Of a DNA stretch of 64,000 nucleotides, positions 17,157 to 25,475 are shown in pieces. The DNA is from Pseudodesulfovibrio alkaliphilus. GTDB taxonomy: Bacteria > Desulfobacterota > Desulfovibrionia > Desulfovibrionales > Desulfovibrionaceae. A program made the translations under genes and the position numbers. The notes beneath the pieces are model-generated. The model did not search any database. It had not been told where the DNA came from and saw nothing but the letters and a program-made list of their open reading frames with translations. The stretch's first letter is position 1. Every line of letters begins with the position of its first letter. Location: positions 121,117-185,116 of the forward strand of contig NZ_WODC01000008.1 of the NCBI RefSeq assembly GCF_009729555.1, read 5' to 3'.

Positions 17157-19973
17157 CTAGGCCAACGTCCTCAGAACCTCGGTGCACCGAGGGCAGGCGT
17201 CCGGGTGAGCCGGGTCGGTCCCCAGGTCCTTGCTGATGCGCCAGCACCGTTCGCATTTGGTCCCGGATGCGGGCTCCACCACGATTTTCAGCTCCTTCAC
17301 ATCCTCGGCCACATATGCGTCGGCAGGAGCACTGTCCACCTCAGCCAGGGATATTTGGGAGACGATGAAGAATTCCCGGGCGTCAAGTTCTTCGGCGGCC
17401 ACAAGCTGACGCACAGCCTCGTTGGCGTAGAGGGTGATATGGGCATCGAGCGACTTGCCGATGACCCGGTCCTTTCGCTTGGGCTCAATGGCTTTGTTCA
17501 CCTCGCCGCGCACGGCGGCCAGAGTTTCCCAGCGGGTGCGCTCGGCGGCGTCCAGCTCCGGGGCATCAGGGGCCAGACGCAGGGCAAAGACCGTGTCGGT
17601 CTGGTCCAGGTCCGCCTTGATGGCCTCAGGCAGGGTCTGGAACGCCTCCTCGGCGGTGAAGGAAAGCACCGGAGCCATGTCCTGAAGGAGCATGAGCAGG
17701 GTCTGCCAGAGTACGGTCTGGGCAGAGCGGCGCTTGAGGCCGTTACGCTCTTCCACATAAAGCCGGTCCTTGATGATGTCGAGATAAAAGGACGAGAGGT
17801 CCACAACGCAGAGGTTGTGCAAGGTGTGGTAGACCTTGTGGAATTCGTATTTGGCGTAAGCCTGACCAATGGCGGCGTGATGCCGGGCGACCATGTCCAG
17901 AGCGTAACGGTCAAGCGGCAGCAGGTCGGCCACGGCCACCCGGTCGGCCGGGTCGAAGTCGCTGAGATTGGAGAGCAGGTAGCGGCAGGTGTTGCGGATG
18001 CGTCGGTAGGCATCCACCAGCCGATTCAGGGTTTCGTCCGAAATGCGGATGTCTTCCTGATAGTTGGAGGCCGAGACCCACATGCGCAATATCTCCGCGC
18101 CAAACTTGTCGATGATTTCCTGGGGGGCGATGACGTTGCCGATGGATTTCGACATCTTGCGGCCCTCGGCGTCCACCACGTAGCCGTGGGTGAGGACGGC
18201 CTTGTAGGGCGGCAGGTCGCGAGTGCCCACAGAGGCGAGCAGCGAACTGTGGAACCAGCCGCGATGCTGGTCCGAACCTTCGAGATACATGTCGGCCGGA
18301 AAGCGGGTCTCGGCTCGTCGTTCGACCACAGCCGCATAGCTCGTCCCTGAATCGAACCAGACATCAAGAATGTCCGTCTCACGCTTCCAATGGTCTCCTC
18401 CGCATTTGGGACAGGTCAGCCCGGCCGGCACCAGTTCCTCGATGGGGGCTTCGAACCAGTAATCGCACCCGGTTTCATGCTTGGCGTACTTGTCGCAGAT
18501 GGTGAAGACCCAGTTGGCATCGAACCATGTTTCGTCGCAGTCTTCGCAGATAAGGGCAGAGATGGGTACGCCCCAGTTGCGCTGGCGGGAGATGCACCAG
18601 TCCGGGCGGTTCGCTATCATGCTGTGGATGCGCTCCTCGCCCCAGGCCGGAATCCACTGGACCTTATTGCGGATGGCGTCCAGGGCGCGGGTTCGCAGGG
18701 CGTTTTCGTCCATGCCGATGAACCATTGGGTGGTGGCGCGGAAGATGACCGGCTGCTTGCACCGCCAGCAATGCGGATAGGAGTGGGATATCTGGCGCGA
18801 AGCCATCAGGTGGCCGAGTTCTTCAAGTTTTTCAATTACCTTTGGGTTGGCATCCCAGACGTTGAGTCCGGCGAAATGCTCCACCTCGGGCAGAAACTCG
18901 CCCCGGTCGTTCATGGGCGAATAAATTTCCAGGCCGTACTTGAGGCCGGTCTCGAAGTCCTCGCGGCCATGCCCCGGAGCGGTATGGACGCAGCCGGTGC
19001 CGGATTCGAGGGTGACGTAATCGGCCAGCACCACCGGGGACTCGCGGTCGTGGATAGGGTGTTTCGCCTTGAGGCCCTCAAGCCGCGAGCCTTTGACCGT
19101 GGTCAATACGGCTGGCTGCCCCCACCCGAATTTGGCGGCGCAGTCTTCCAGCAATCCTTGGGCCAGCACATAGAAGTCGCCGTTCGTTTCGACCACAACG
19201 TAGTCGAATTCGGGATGCACGGCCACGGCCATGTTGTCCGGGATGGTCCAGGGGGTGGTGGTCCAGATGAGGATGAAGAGCCTGTTCACGTCCAGGTCGG
19301 CCAGCTCCCTGGCTTTGGGGTCGGCCATGGGGAAGCGGACGTAGATGGAGGGGGAGGTGTGATCCTCGTATTCCACTTCGGCCTCGGCCAGGGCGGTGCG
19401 GCAGTCGCAGCACCAGTAGATGGGCTTCTTGCCCCGCACCACGCCGTTTCGCTCCATGAAGCGGCCCAGCTCGCGGGCCGTGGCCGCCTCGTACTGCGGG
19501 TCCATGGTCATGTAGGGGGCATCCCAGGTGCCGAGCACTCCCAGCCGCTTGAACTCTCCTCGCTGCACATCGAGCCATTTGGCTGCGTAGGATCGACAAA
19601 TCTTGCGGATGGTCAGGGTGTCGAGTTCCTTGTTCTTTTTTTTAAGTTCCTGCTCGACCTTGTGTTCGATGGGCAGGCCGTGGCAGTCCCATCCCGGCAC
19701 ATAGTGGGCGGTCTGTCCCTGCATGTTGCGCGATTTGACCACGATGTCCTTGAGCACCTTGTTCAGGGCAGTGCCCATATGAATGTGCCCGTTGGCATAA
19801 GGAGGGCCATCGTGCAGGACATAGGTGTCGTCCGGGTCTCCGGCGGCGACCATGCGCTCATACGCCCCGATCTCCTCCCAAAATTTGAGCATCTCAGGCT
19901 CGCGCTGCTTGAGATTGGCCTTCATGGGGAAGGCGGTCTGGGGCAGGAGCAGGGTGTCTTTGTAGTCGCTCAT
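17157..19973 (-). CDS. ileS: Isoleucyl-tRNA synthetase
   Basis: 938 residues, normal for bacterial IleRS. The HIGH-type motif is [14 protein letters not shown] near residue 60, the KMSKS loop is [11 protein letters not shown] near 600, and the editing domain lies between. The C-terminal zinc-binding domain has CERCW...CPRC. The start at 19973 is chosen because GGAGGA lies ten bases upstream and homology begins at [18 protein letters not shown]; the frame is open upstream to about 20189 but those residues are not IleRS. First gene of the run leading through lspA to cheZ. Confidence 0.97.
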   Translation of the reverse strand: MSDYKDTLLLPQTAFPMKANLKQREPEMLKFWEEIGAYERMVAAGDPDDTYVLHDGPPYANGHIHMGTALNKVLKDIVVKSRNMQGQTAHYVPGWDCHGLPIEHKVEQELKKKNKELDTLTIRKICRSYAAKWLDVQRGEFKRLGVLGTWDAPYMTMDPQYEAATARELGRFMERNGVVRGKKPIYWCCDCRTALAEAEVEYEDHTSPSIYVRFPMADPKARELADLDVNRLFILIWTTTPWTIPDNMAVAVHPEFDYVVVETNGDFYVLAQGLLEDCAAKFGWGQPAVLTTVKGSRLEGLKAKHPIHDRESPVVLADYVTLESGTGCVHTAPGHGREDFETGLKYGLEIYSPMNDRGEFLPEVEHFAGLNVWDANPKVIEKLEELGHLMASRQISHSYPHCWRCKQPVIFRATTQWFIGMDENALRTRALDAIRNKVQWIPAWGEERIHSMIANRPDWCISRQRNWGVPISALICEDCDETWFDANWVFTICDKYAKHETGCDYWFEAPIEELVPAGLTCPKCGGDHWKRETDILDVWFDSGTSYAAVVERRAETRFPADMYLEGSDQHRGWFHSSLLASVGTRDLPPYKAVLTHGYVVDAEGRKMSKSIGNVIAPQEIIDKFGAEILRMWVSASNYQEDIRISDETLNRLVDAYRRIRNTCRYLLSNLSDFDPADRVAVADLLPLDRYALDMVARHHAAIGQAYAKYEFHKVYHTLHNLCVVDLSSFYLDIIKDRLYVEERNGLKRRSAQTVLWQTLLMLLQDMAPVLSFTAEEAFQTLPEAIKADLDQTDTVFALRLAPDAPELDAAERTRWETLAAVRGEVNKAIEPKRKDRVIGKSLDAHITLYANEAVRQLVAAEELDAREFFIVSQISLAEVDSAPADAYVAEDVKELKIVVEPASGTKCERCWRISKDLGTDPAHPDACPRCTEVLRTLA

Positions 19974-20203
19974 GGGTTTCGGTCCTCCGACGCGATATAT
20001 TTCTATGAAAGAAAGTGGTCCGTTCAAATGAATCGGGGTAGAGTGGTACAACCCAGCCCGTAAGTCAAGCTCCGCAAGGATTTCGTCATTGCCGATGGCC
20101 CCTTGCGAGGGGTTGCGGCGCTGGTCTTGCGACGATGAATCTGGTAGGTGGTGGGGCCGTCCTGGCGGATGAAACCAACAACCCCACATGATCAGGAGGG
20201 TTC

Positions 20204-20836
20204 ATGGGAAAACACAAGAGAGAACGGGAGGCGGAAGCGGTGCGGCAGCAGCATGTCAGAAAGTCCACCTGCATCCTGCTGGTGGTCGCGGCTCTGCTGG
20301 CCGGAACCTTTCTGGGCAACGCGCTGACCATGATTTATGTCGGGCAGCGAGAGGGACATCAGGCGGTCGTTTCCGGCTTTTCCGGGCAGTCCGGGACACA
20401 GGCCTCGCCCCATGCGGCCGATTCGGCCATCCTGGCCCGGCTTGAGGCTGACGCCGCTGCAGATTCCACCAACCCGGATGCCTGGGTGGCGCTGGGCAAT
20501 TACTGTTTTGACCATGATCTGCCCGCCAAAGGGGCCGCAGCCTACGAGCGGGCGGTGGAGCTTGCGCCCATGCGGCCAGGAGTCTGGTCCGACCTCGGTG
20601 TCATGTACCGTCGCACGGAGCGGTTCGACAAGGCCATCGATGCCTTCAGCCATGCGGCGAGCCTCGATCCTTCCCATATCACTTCGCGATTCAATATGGG
20701 CGTGGTCTATCTGCACGATCTTGGCGACAGGGAGAATGCCCTTAAGGTCTGGCGTGAGGTGTTGGCCATCGACCCTTCGGCCGTCACGCCCACGGGTCGT
20801 CCTGTGGCCGCGCTGGTTTCTGAGCTTGAGAAATAG
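20204..20836 (+). CDS. Membrane-anchored tetratricopeptide-repeat protein
   Basis: 210 residues. A basic cytoplasmic N-terminus (KHKREREAEAVRQQHVRK) precedes one transmembrane helix (about 21-45). Then comes a Ser/Gly linker and three TPR units (about 85-195), e.g. DAWVALGNYCFDHDLPAKGAAAYERA and MYRRTERFDKAIDAFSHAA. AGGAGGG lies before the ATG. It resembles TPR proteins involved in cytochrome maturation or envelope complex assembly, but nothing nearby fixes the role. Divergent from ileS and convergent with the serine acetyltransferase gene. Confidence 0.8.
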   Translation: MGKHKREREAEAVRQQHVRKSTCILLVVAALLAGTFLGNALTMIYVGQREGHQAVVSGFSGQSGTQASPHAADSAILARLEADAAADSTNPDAWVALGNYCFDHDLPAKGAAAYERAVELAPMRPGVWSDLGVMYRRTERFDKAIDAFSHAASLDPSHITSRFNMGVVYLHDLGDRENALKVWREVLAIDPSAVTPTGRPVAALVSELEK

Positions 20837-20866
20837 GCGCACCTGTCGGTTTGGCGCAAAAAAAGG

Positions 20867-20888
20867 GAGGGCGGCCCGGGTCGCCCTC
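20867..20888. terminator. Terminator between the TPR gene and the nif/cys operon
   Basis: GAGGGCG (20867-20873) pairs with CGCCCTC (20882-20888). On the minus strand the stem is followed by CCTTTTTTT, so it mainly serves the nifU-nifS-cysK-epsC transcript. On the plus strand it ends the TPR gene less strongly. Confidence 0.7.
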
Positions 20889-20911
20889 TCTCCATTTTCT
20901 GTGGGTTTGGA

Positions 20912-21832
20912 TCAGATGCCGCTGCCGTCCACAAATGACTGCTGCAGAATGCGCGACTGGACGATCTGCGCACCGGGGGGCACATCGCGGGTGATCCAGA
21001 CGTTGCCGCCGATGACCGCGCCCTTGCCTATTCTCACCCGGCCCAGGATGGTGGCGCCTGCGTAGATGATCACATCGTCCTCCACGATGGGGTGGCGCGG
21101 CAGCCCCTTGATGAGCCGCTCGTCGTCGCCCTTGGGGAAGCTCTTGGCCCCGAGGGTGACGCCTTGGTAGACACGTACGTTGTCGCCGATGATGCAGGTC
21201 TCGCCGATGACCGTCCCTGTGCCGTGGTCCATGAAGAACCCCTTGCCGATGGTCGCGCCGGGGTGGATGTCTATGCCCGTGTCCGAGTGGGCCATCTCGC
21301 CGATGATGCGGGGGATGATGTCCACCTCAAGTTTGTAAAGCTCGTGGGCAACCCGGTAGTTGGTCAGGGCGCGCACCGACGGATAGCAGAAGATGATTTC
21401 CCCATGGGTCTTGGCCGCGGGATCGCCGTCGTAGGCAGCCTCCACGTCGAAGAGCAGGAGCTTGCGGATGCGTGGCAGCGTGGTGATGAACTGGTGGGCC
21501 ATTCGCTTGGCCCGTGCCTCGCAGTCCGCGCAGGCGTCCACCTGGGTCTTGTCGCAGACGAAGCAGTAGCCCCGGTTGATCTGATCGGCCAGGCGGCGCT
21601 TGACCCGGTCCAAGGTGGAGCCGATGTAGTAGGGCATGGTGTCCGGCGTGATCTCAGAGGGGCCGTAGTAGCCCGGAAACAGGACGCAACGCAGGTCCTG
21701 AACGATCTCGGAGAGGATTTCGACGGAGGGCATGGGCACGTCGTCGGCGTAGCGGTGCGAGGCCGGGCCCTTGTCGCCTGATTCCGTCAGCAGGGCCACC
21801 ACATCGGCCAGGGTGTAATCGTTTTCGGTCAT
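20912..21832 (-). CDS. Serine O-acetyltransferase (EpsC/CysE type)
   Basis: 306 residues. An N-terminal helical domain (about 1-170) includes a CFVCDKTQVDACADC segment with four cysteines. It is followed by a left-handed beta-helix of hexapeptide repeats: GIDIHPGATIGKGFFMDHGTGTVIGETCIIG with the catalytic His/Asp region, then QGVTLGAKSFPKG and IGGNVWITRDVPPG. It makes O-acetylserine, the substrate of CysK encoded directly upstream in the same operon. The start at 21832 has TAGGACA six bases before; the frame is open further upstream through cysK without meaning. The cysteine-rich insert is seen in longer SATs of anaerobes. Confidence 0.92.
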   Translation of the reverse strand: MTENDYTLADVVALLTESGDKGPASHRYADDVPMPSVEILSEIVQDLRCVLFPGYYGPSEITPDTMPYYIGSTLDRVKRRLADQINRGYCFVCDKTQVDACADCEARAKRMAHQFITTLPRIRKLLLFDVEAAYDGDPAAKTHGEIIFCYPSVRALTNYRVAHELYKLEVDIIPRIIGEMAHSDTGIDIHPGATIGKGFFMDHGTGTVIGETCIIGDNVRVYQGVTLGAKSFPKGDDERLIKGLPRHPIVEDDVIIYAGATILGRVRIGKGAVIGGNVWITRDVPPGAQIVQSRILQQSFVDGSGI

Positions 21833-21840
21833 GGATTGTC

Positions 21841-22761
21841 CTATTCGAAGAGGGCGGTGCTTAGATACCTCTCGCCCGTATCGCAGACCACGAAGACGAT
21901 CATCCTGCCCGCGTTTTCTTCGCGGGCAGCCAGTTTGAGGGCTGCGGCGCAGTTGGCGCCCGAGGAGATGCCGCAGAGGATGCCCTCCTCGCGGATCAGG
22001 CGTCTGGCGGTTCCGAAGGCGGTCTCGTTGTCCATGGTGATGATTTCGTCGATGACGGCCGTGTTGAGTGCGCCGGGCACGAAGCCCGCGCCGATGCCCT
22101 GGATCTTGTGCGGTCCGGCCTTGCCGCCGGAGAGTACGGGCGAGTCGGCCGGTTCCACGGCCACGGCCCGCAGGGATGGCTTGCGCTCCTTGAGCGCCTC
22201 GGCCACGCCCGTGATGGTGCCTCCTGTGCCGACCCCGGCCACAAAGATGTCCACTGCGCCGTCGGTATCCGCCCAAATTTCCTCGGCAGTGGTCTGGCGA
22301 TGGGCAGCCGGGTTTGCCTTGTTTTCGAACTGCATGGGCATGAAGGCGTTTTTCGTTTCTGCCACGATTTCCTCAGCCCTTGCAATGGCCCCTTTCATTC
22401 CCAGATCAGCGGGAGTGAGGACCAGTTCTGCTCCGAAGCCGGTGAGCAGCTTGCGCCGTTCAAGGCTCATGCTCTCGGGCATGGTCAGGATGAGCTTGAG
22501 TCCCTTGACCGCACAGATGAAGGCGAGGCCGATGCCGGTGTTGCCGCTGGTGGGTTCCACCAGGACGGTATCGGGGCTGATGCGGCCGTCGGCCATGGCT
22601 GCTTCGATCATGCTCTTGGCGATGCGGTCCTTGACCGAGGCGCAGGGGTTGTTGAATTCGAGTTTGGCCACCAGGGTGGCCCCGAGGCCATGGCCGAGGC
22701 GGTTCAGACGGACCAGCGGCGTACCTCCCACCAGTTGGGTCATGTCCCTTGCTATTTTCAT
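21841..22761 (-). CDS. cysK: Cysteine synthase A (O-acetylserine sulfhydrylase)
   Basis: 306 residues of fold-type II PLP enzymes. The Schiff-base lysine is Lys44 in [12 protein letters not shown]. The phosphate and substrate loops are visible as [25 protein letters not shown] and [12 protein letters not shown] near the C-terminus. It combines O-acetylserine with sulfide to cysteine. It sits between nifS and the serine acetyltransferase (gaps of 2 and 8 bases), so cysteine is made by the same transcript that encodes its desulfurase. Confidence 0.95.
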   Translation of the reverse strand: MKIARDMTQLVGGTPLVRLNRLGHGLGATLVAKLEFNNPCASVKDRIAKSMIEAAMADGRISPDTVLVEPTSGNTGIGLAFICAVKGLKLILTMPESMSLERRKLLTGFGAELVLTPADLGMKGAIARAEEIVAETKNAFMPMQFENKANPAAHRQTTAEEIWADTDGAVDIFVAGVGTGGTITGVAEALKERKPSLRAVAVEPADSPVLSGGKAGPHKIQGIGAGFVPGALNTAVIDEIITMDNETAFGTARRLIREEGILCGISSGANCAAALKLAAREENAGRMIVFVVCDTGERYLSTALFE

Positions 22762-22763
22762 GG

Positions 22764-23960
22764 CTACTCCGAGAAGGCCTTGGTGCAGGCGGGCGCCGAC
22801 TTGTCGGCCGAGAAGGGCGAGAGTTTGCGCAGGTTTTCGATGATGGTCGGCAAGGTGTCCAGCACGGAGTCCACCTCGGCCCCGGTGTTGAACCGACTCA
22901 AGCTGAAACGGATGGAGCCGTGGGCAAAAGTGAAGGGTACGCCCATGGCGCGCAGCACATGGGAGGGTTCCAGACTGCCCGAAGTGCAGGCCGAGCCAGA
23001 GCTGGCACAGATGCCCATCTGGTCCATCATCAGCAGGATGGCCTCGCCCTCAACATAGCCAAACGAGATGTTGGTGGTGTTGGGCAGCCGATTGCCCCTG
23101 TCGCCGTTGACGATGGCGTCGGGAATCCTTTCGAGCAGGCCGTTTTCGAGCCGGTTGCGCAGAGTCTTGACCGAGGTGTTCTCCTCGTCCATGTGCGTCA
23201 TGGCAAGTTCGCATGCCTTGCCCAGGGCGATGATGCCCGTGGTGTTTTCGGTTCCGGCCCGGCGGCTGCTTTCCTGATGTCCGCCGATGAGGAAGGGGCG
23301 AAAGGGCAGCCGCTTGCGCACGAAAAGGGCACCGACTCCCTTGGGCGCATGCAGCTTGTGGCCCGAGAGGGAGAGCATGTCGATGGGCGTGGTCGCGAGG
23401 TCTATGGCTATTTTGCCTACGGCCTGGACCGCATCGGTGTGGAAGACTGTGCCGCGTTCCCGGGCAATGACGGCCATCTTCTCCACGGGATAGATGTTGC
23501 CTGTTTCGTTGTTGGCCCACATGACCGAGACTATGGCCGTGTCATTGCGGATGGCATCCCGGTATTCGTCAAGGTCGATACGGCCTCGCTCGTCGGTGCC
23601 GAGGTAGGTGACATCGTAGCCTTCCTTCTTTTCCAGAAATTTGCAGAGGCTGAGGATGGCCGGGTGTTCCACACGGGTGGTGACGATGTGCCGCTTGTCT
23701 GGCTGGGCCGACAGGGCCGAGCGGATGGCCGTATTGTCCGACTCCGAGCCACAGGAGGTGAAGATGATCTCGTCGGGCTCGCAGCGGAGCAGGGCGGCCA
23801 CCCTGGCGCGAGCCTCCCGAAGCCTGACCCCCACCTGTCCGCCAAAGCGGTGCATGGACGAGGGGTTTCCGTAGAGATCGCAGAAATAGGGCCGCATTTC
23901 CTCGAACACCGCCGGATCCACCCTGGTGGTGGCGTTGTTATCCATATATATGGTCTTCAT
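22764..23960 (-). CDS. nifS: Cysteine desulfurase NifS
   Basis: 398 residues of fold-type I aminotransferase class V. Begins [19 protein letters not shown], as NifS/IscS do. PLP lysine is Lys202 in [11 protein letters not shown]; the catalytic persulfide Cys325 lies in SSGSACTSG. It takes sulfur from cysteine for Fe-S assembly on NifU. AAGGAT lies seven bases before the ATG at 23960, five bases after nifU ends. There are no nitrogenase genes in the window, so a housekeeping Fe-S role is likely. Confidence 0.95.
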   Translation of the reverse strand: MKTIYMDNNATTRVDPAVFEEMRPYFCDLYGNPSSMHRFGGQVGVRLREARARVAALLRCEPDEIIFTSCGSESDNTAIRSALSAQPDKRHIVTTRVEHPAILSLCKFLEKKEGYDVTYLGTDERGRIDLDEYRDAIRNDTAIVSVMWANNETGNIYPVEKMAVIARERGTVFHTDAVQAVGKIAIDLATTPIDMLSLSGHKLHAPKGVGALFVRKRLPFRPFLIGGHQESSRRAGTENTTGIIALGKACELAMTHMDEENTSVKTLRNRLENGLLERIPDAIVNGDRGNRLPNTTNISFGYVEGEAILLMMDQMGICASSGSACTSGSLEPSHVLRAMGVPFTFAHGSIRFSLSRFNTGAEVDSVLDTLPTIIENLRKLSPFSADKSAPACTKAFSE

Positions 23961-23964
23961 GGGA

Positions 23965-24816
23965 TTATCCTTCGCGGACCGAGATTTCCGGGTCCACCTT
24001 TTCCTTGAGTTTGGCCTCAATGAGGTTGTGCAGGGTCAAGTGGCTTGACGGGCAGTTGGAGCACATGCCGATGAACTGTACCGAGACCAACTGCCTGTCA
24101 ATATCAAGCAGGCGGATATCTCCTCCGTCCCGCTGGAGCATGGGGCGGATTTCGTTGTCGATGACGGATTCTATGAGGTGCATCCGCTGGATGTTGGTCA
24201 GGCCCTGGGCCGGGGAAACGGGTTCTGCGGAGGGGGTCGGGCAGACGCCCTCGCCGTGCGCCTCCTTGAGCAGACGTTCCAGATCGTCAATGCACTTGCC
24301 GCAGCCGCCACCCGCCTTGGTGAAGCTGGTCACGTCCTCGACGGTTTTAAGATCGTTTTGCTTGATGGCCCGCAGGATTTCCTCGTCAAAGACGCCGAAA
24401 CACTCGCAGATAAGGGTTCCCTCGTGGGAATGCTCCATCTTGCTGGGGGCTTCGCCGCGCATGTGTTTGAGGGCCTGCTCCAGAGCCTCCTGCCCCATGA
24501 CCGAACAGTGCATCTTTTCTCGCGGCAGCCCGCCCAGGTACTCGGCGATGTCCTTGTTGGTGATCCGTTCGGCCTCGGCAACGGTCTTTCCTTTGAGCAT
24601 CTCGGTCAGTGCCGAGCTTGAGGCGATGGCGCTGGCGCATCCGAAGGTCTGAAATTTGGCGTCAACGATCACGCTATCATTGACTTTGATGTAGAGAGTC
24701 AAGGCATCGCCGCAGGCCAGGGAGCCCACCTCGCCCACGCCGTCGGCGTCTTCAATGGTGCCCACGTTGCGCGGGTTGAGAAAGTGGTCCTTGACCTTGT
24801 CGGTATATTCCCACAT
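23965..24816 (-). CDS. nifU: Fe-S cluster scaffold NifU (three-domain form)
   Basis: 283 residues with all three NifU domains. The N-terminal IscU-like scaffold has Cys35, Cys60 and Cys104. The central 2Fe-2S (BFD-like) domain has CECFGV and GGGCGKCIDD, and the C-terminal Nfu domain has MCSNCPSSHLTL. It assembles clusters from NifS-derived sulfur and hands them on. First gene of the nifU-nifS-cysK-serine acetyltransferase operon. The full-length form is usual in nitrogen fixers and in anaerobes that use NIF as their general Fe-S system. Confidence 0.96.
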   Translation of the reverse strand: MWEYTDKVKDHFLNPRNVGTIEDADGVGEVGSLACGDALTLYIKVNDSVIVDAKFQTFGCASAIASSSALTEMLKGKTVAEAERITNKDIAEYLGGLPREKMHCSVMGQEALEQALKHMRGEAPSKMEHSHEGTLICECFGVFDEEILRAIKQNDLKTVEDVTSFTKAGGGCGKCIDDLERLLKEAHGEGVCPTPSAEPVSPAQGLTNIQRMHLIESVIDNEIRPMLQRDGGDIRLLDIDRQLVSVQFIGMCSNCPSSHLTLHNLIEAKLKEKVDPEISVREG

Positions 24817-24904
24817 GGCGATCTCCTGTGATATTGAGTTTTTCCGGGGTGCGGGGCGACGGCTGCGGCAGGACTCCGGAGGAATGGTAGCACATTTCCT
24901 GTTC

Positions 24905-24933
24905 TATGTAAGTACACACGGTCCTCATGTAAA
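24905..24933 (-). promoter_or_regulatory. Putative promoter of the nifU operon
   Basis: On the minus strand TTTACA (24933-24928), 17 bases, TACATA (24910-24905), giving a leader of about 80 bases before nifU. A second TTGACT lies further upstream. No clear IscR-type site was seen. Confidence 0.45.
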
Positions 24934-25031
24934 GGTGCTGGCATAAACAAATCAGATCAAATCAGTCAAGTTTGTCTGCGCACCAATGGGGATATTGCGT
25001 CCTGGGGCGTGATCTCGGCGACGGACAGACG

Positions 25032-25295
25032 CTAAAGCGCCATCAGTCCGGGAATCTCCGAGGCGCGACGGTAAACCTCCATGACTTCCCTTCCCGAGCA
25101 CATGGTGGACTCAAGGGTGACGCTGGTGAATTTTCCGCCTCTGGACTCCCGGGTTTCCAGCCGCTCGGATTCGAAGAGGGCCGCAAGGAGGGGCAAATTG
25201 TCTGTGGGTACGATGAATTTGAAGACATATGGACAGGGCCAGACGTGGTGTTCGTCAAGCATGTTTTCGAATTGGGAGCGGCGGTCATCGGTCAT
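25032..25295 (-). CDS. DUF493 (YbeD-like) family protein
   Basis: 87 residues with the ferredoxin-like alpha/beta pattern of DUF493: PCPYVFKFIVPTDN near the start, then RGGKFTSVTLESTMCS and a closing helix EVMEVYRRASEIPG. These small proteins resemble regulatory ACT-like domains; E. coli YbeD lies near lipB-dacA, but no such genes are here. GGAG six bases before the ATG at 25295 selects this start over one two codons upstream. Divergent from the GGDEF-EAL gene. Confidence 0.85.
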   Translation of the reverse strand: MTDDRRSQFENMLDEHHVWPCPYVFKFIVPTDNLPLLAALFESERLETRESRGGKFTSVTLESTMCSGREVMEVYRRASEIPGLMAL

Positions 25296-25327
25296 GGACA
25301 TCTCCGAATTTTTCAAGGCTTGAGCGG

Positions 25328-25355
25328 ATGTATATCCACTGTTGGTTTCTGTCAA
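25328..25355 (-). promoter_or_regulatory. Putative promoter of the DUF493 gene
   Basis: On the minus strand TTGACA (25355-25350) followed 15-16 bases later by TATACAT (25334-25328). It lies about 35 bases upstream of the start codon. Confidence 0.5.
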
Positions 25356-25368
25356 ATGACTGCGGGCG

Positions 25369-25397
25369 TTGACATCCTGGTCCAATGTGTATCTACT
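25369..25397 (+). promoter_or_regulatory. Putative promoter of the GGDEF-EAL gene
   Basis: TTGACA (25369-25374), 17 bases, TCTACT (25392-25397). It diverges back to back from the DUF493 promoter, with only 13 bases between the two -35 boxes. Confidence 0.5.
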
Positions 25398-25475
25398 GTC
25401 TGAACTGCCTGTTCCATGAGTAAAAGTCTTGCTGTCCCCGCATCTTGGGGAGATGGCGGAAGGGTGGCATTTCGG

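Noticed and set aside
15311..20063. Three long plus-strand frames opposite the TPR-lipoprotein/lspA/ileS genes
   Set aside because: They are antisense to genes with unmistakable family motifs and have no domains of their own.
19974..20203. Possible T-box or other leader upstream of ileS
   Set aside because: No specifier/antiterminator arrangement or terminator is visible, and T-boxes are not expected before ileS in this group.
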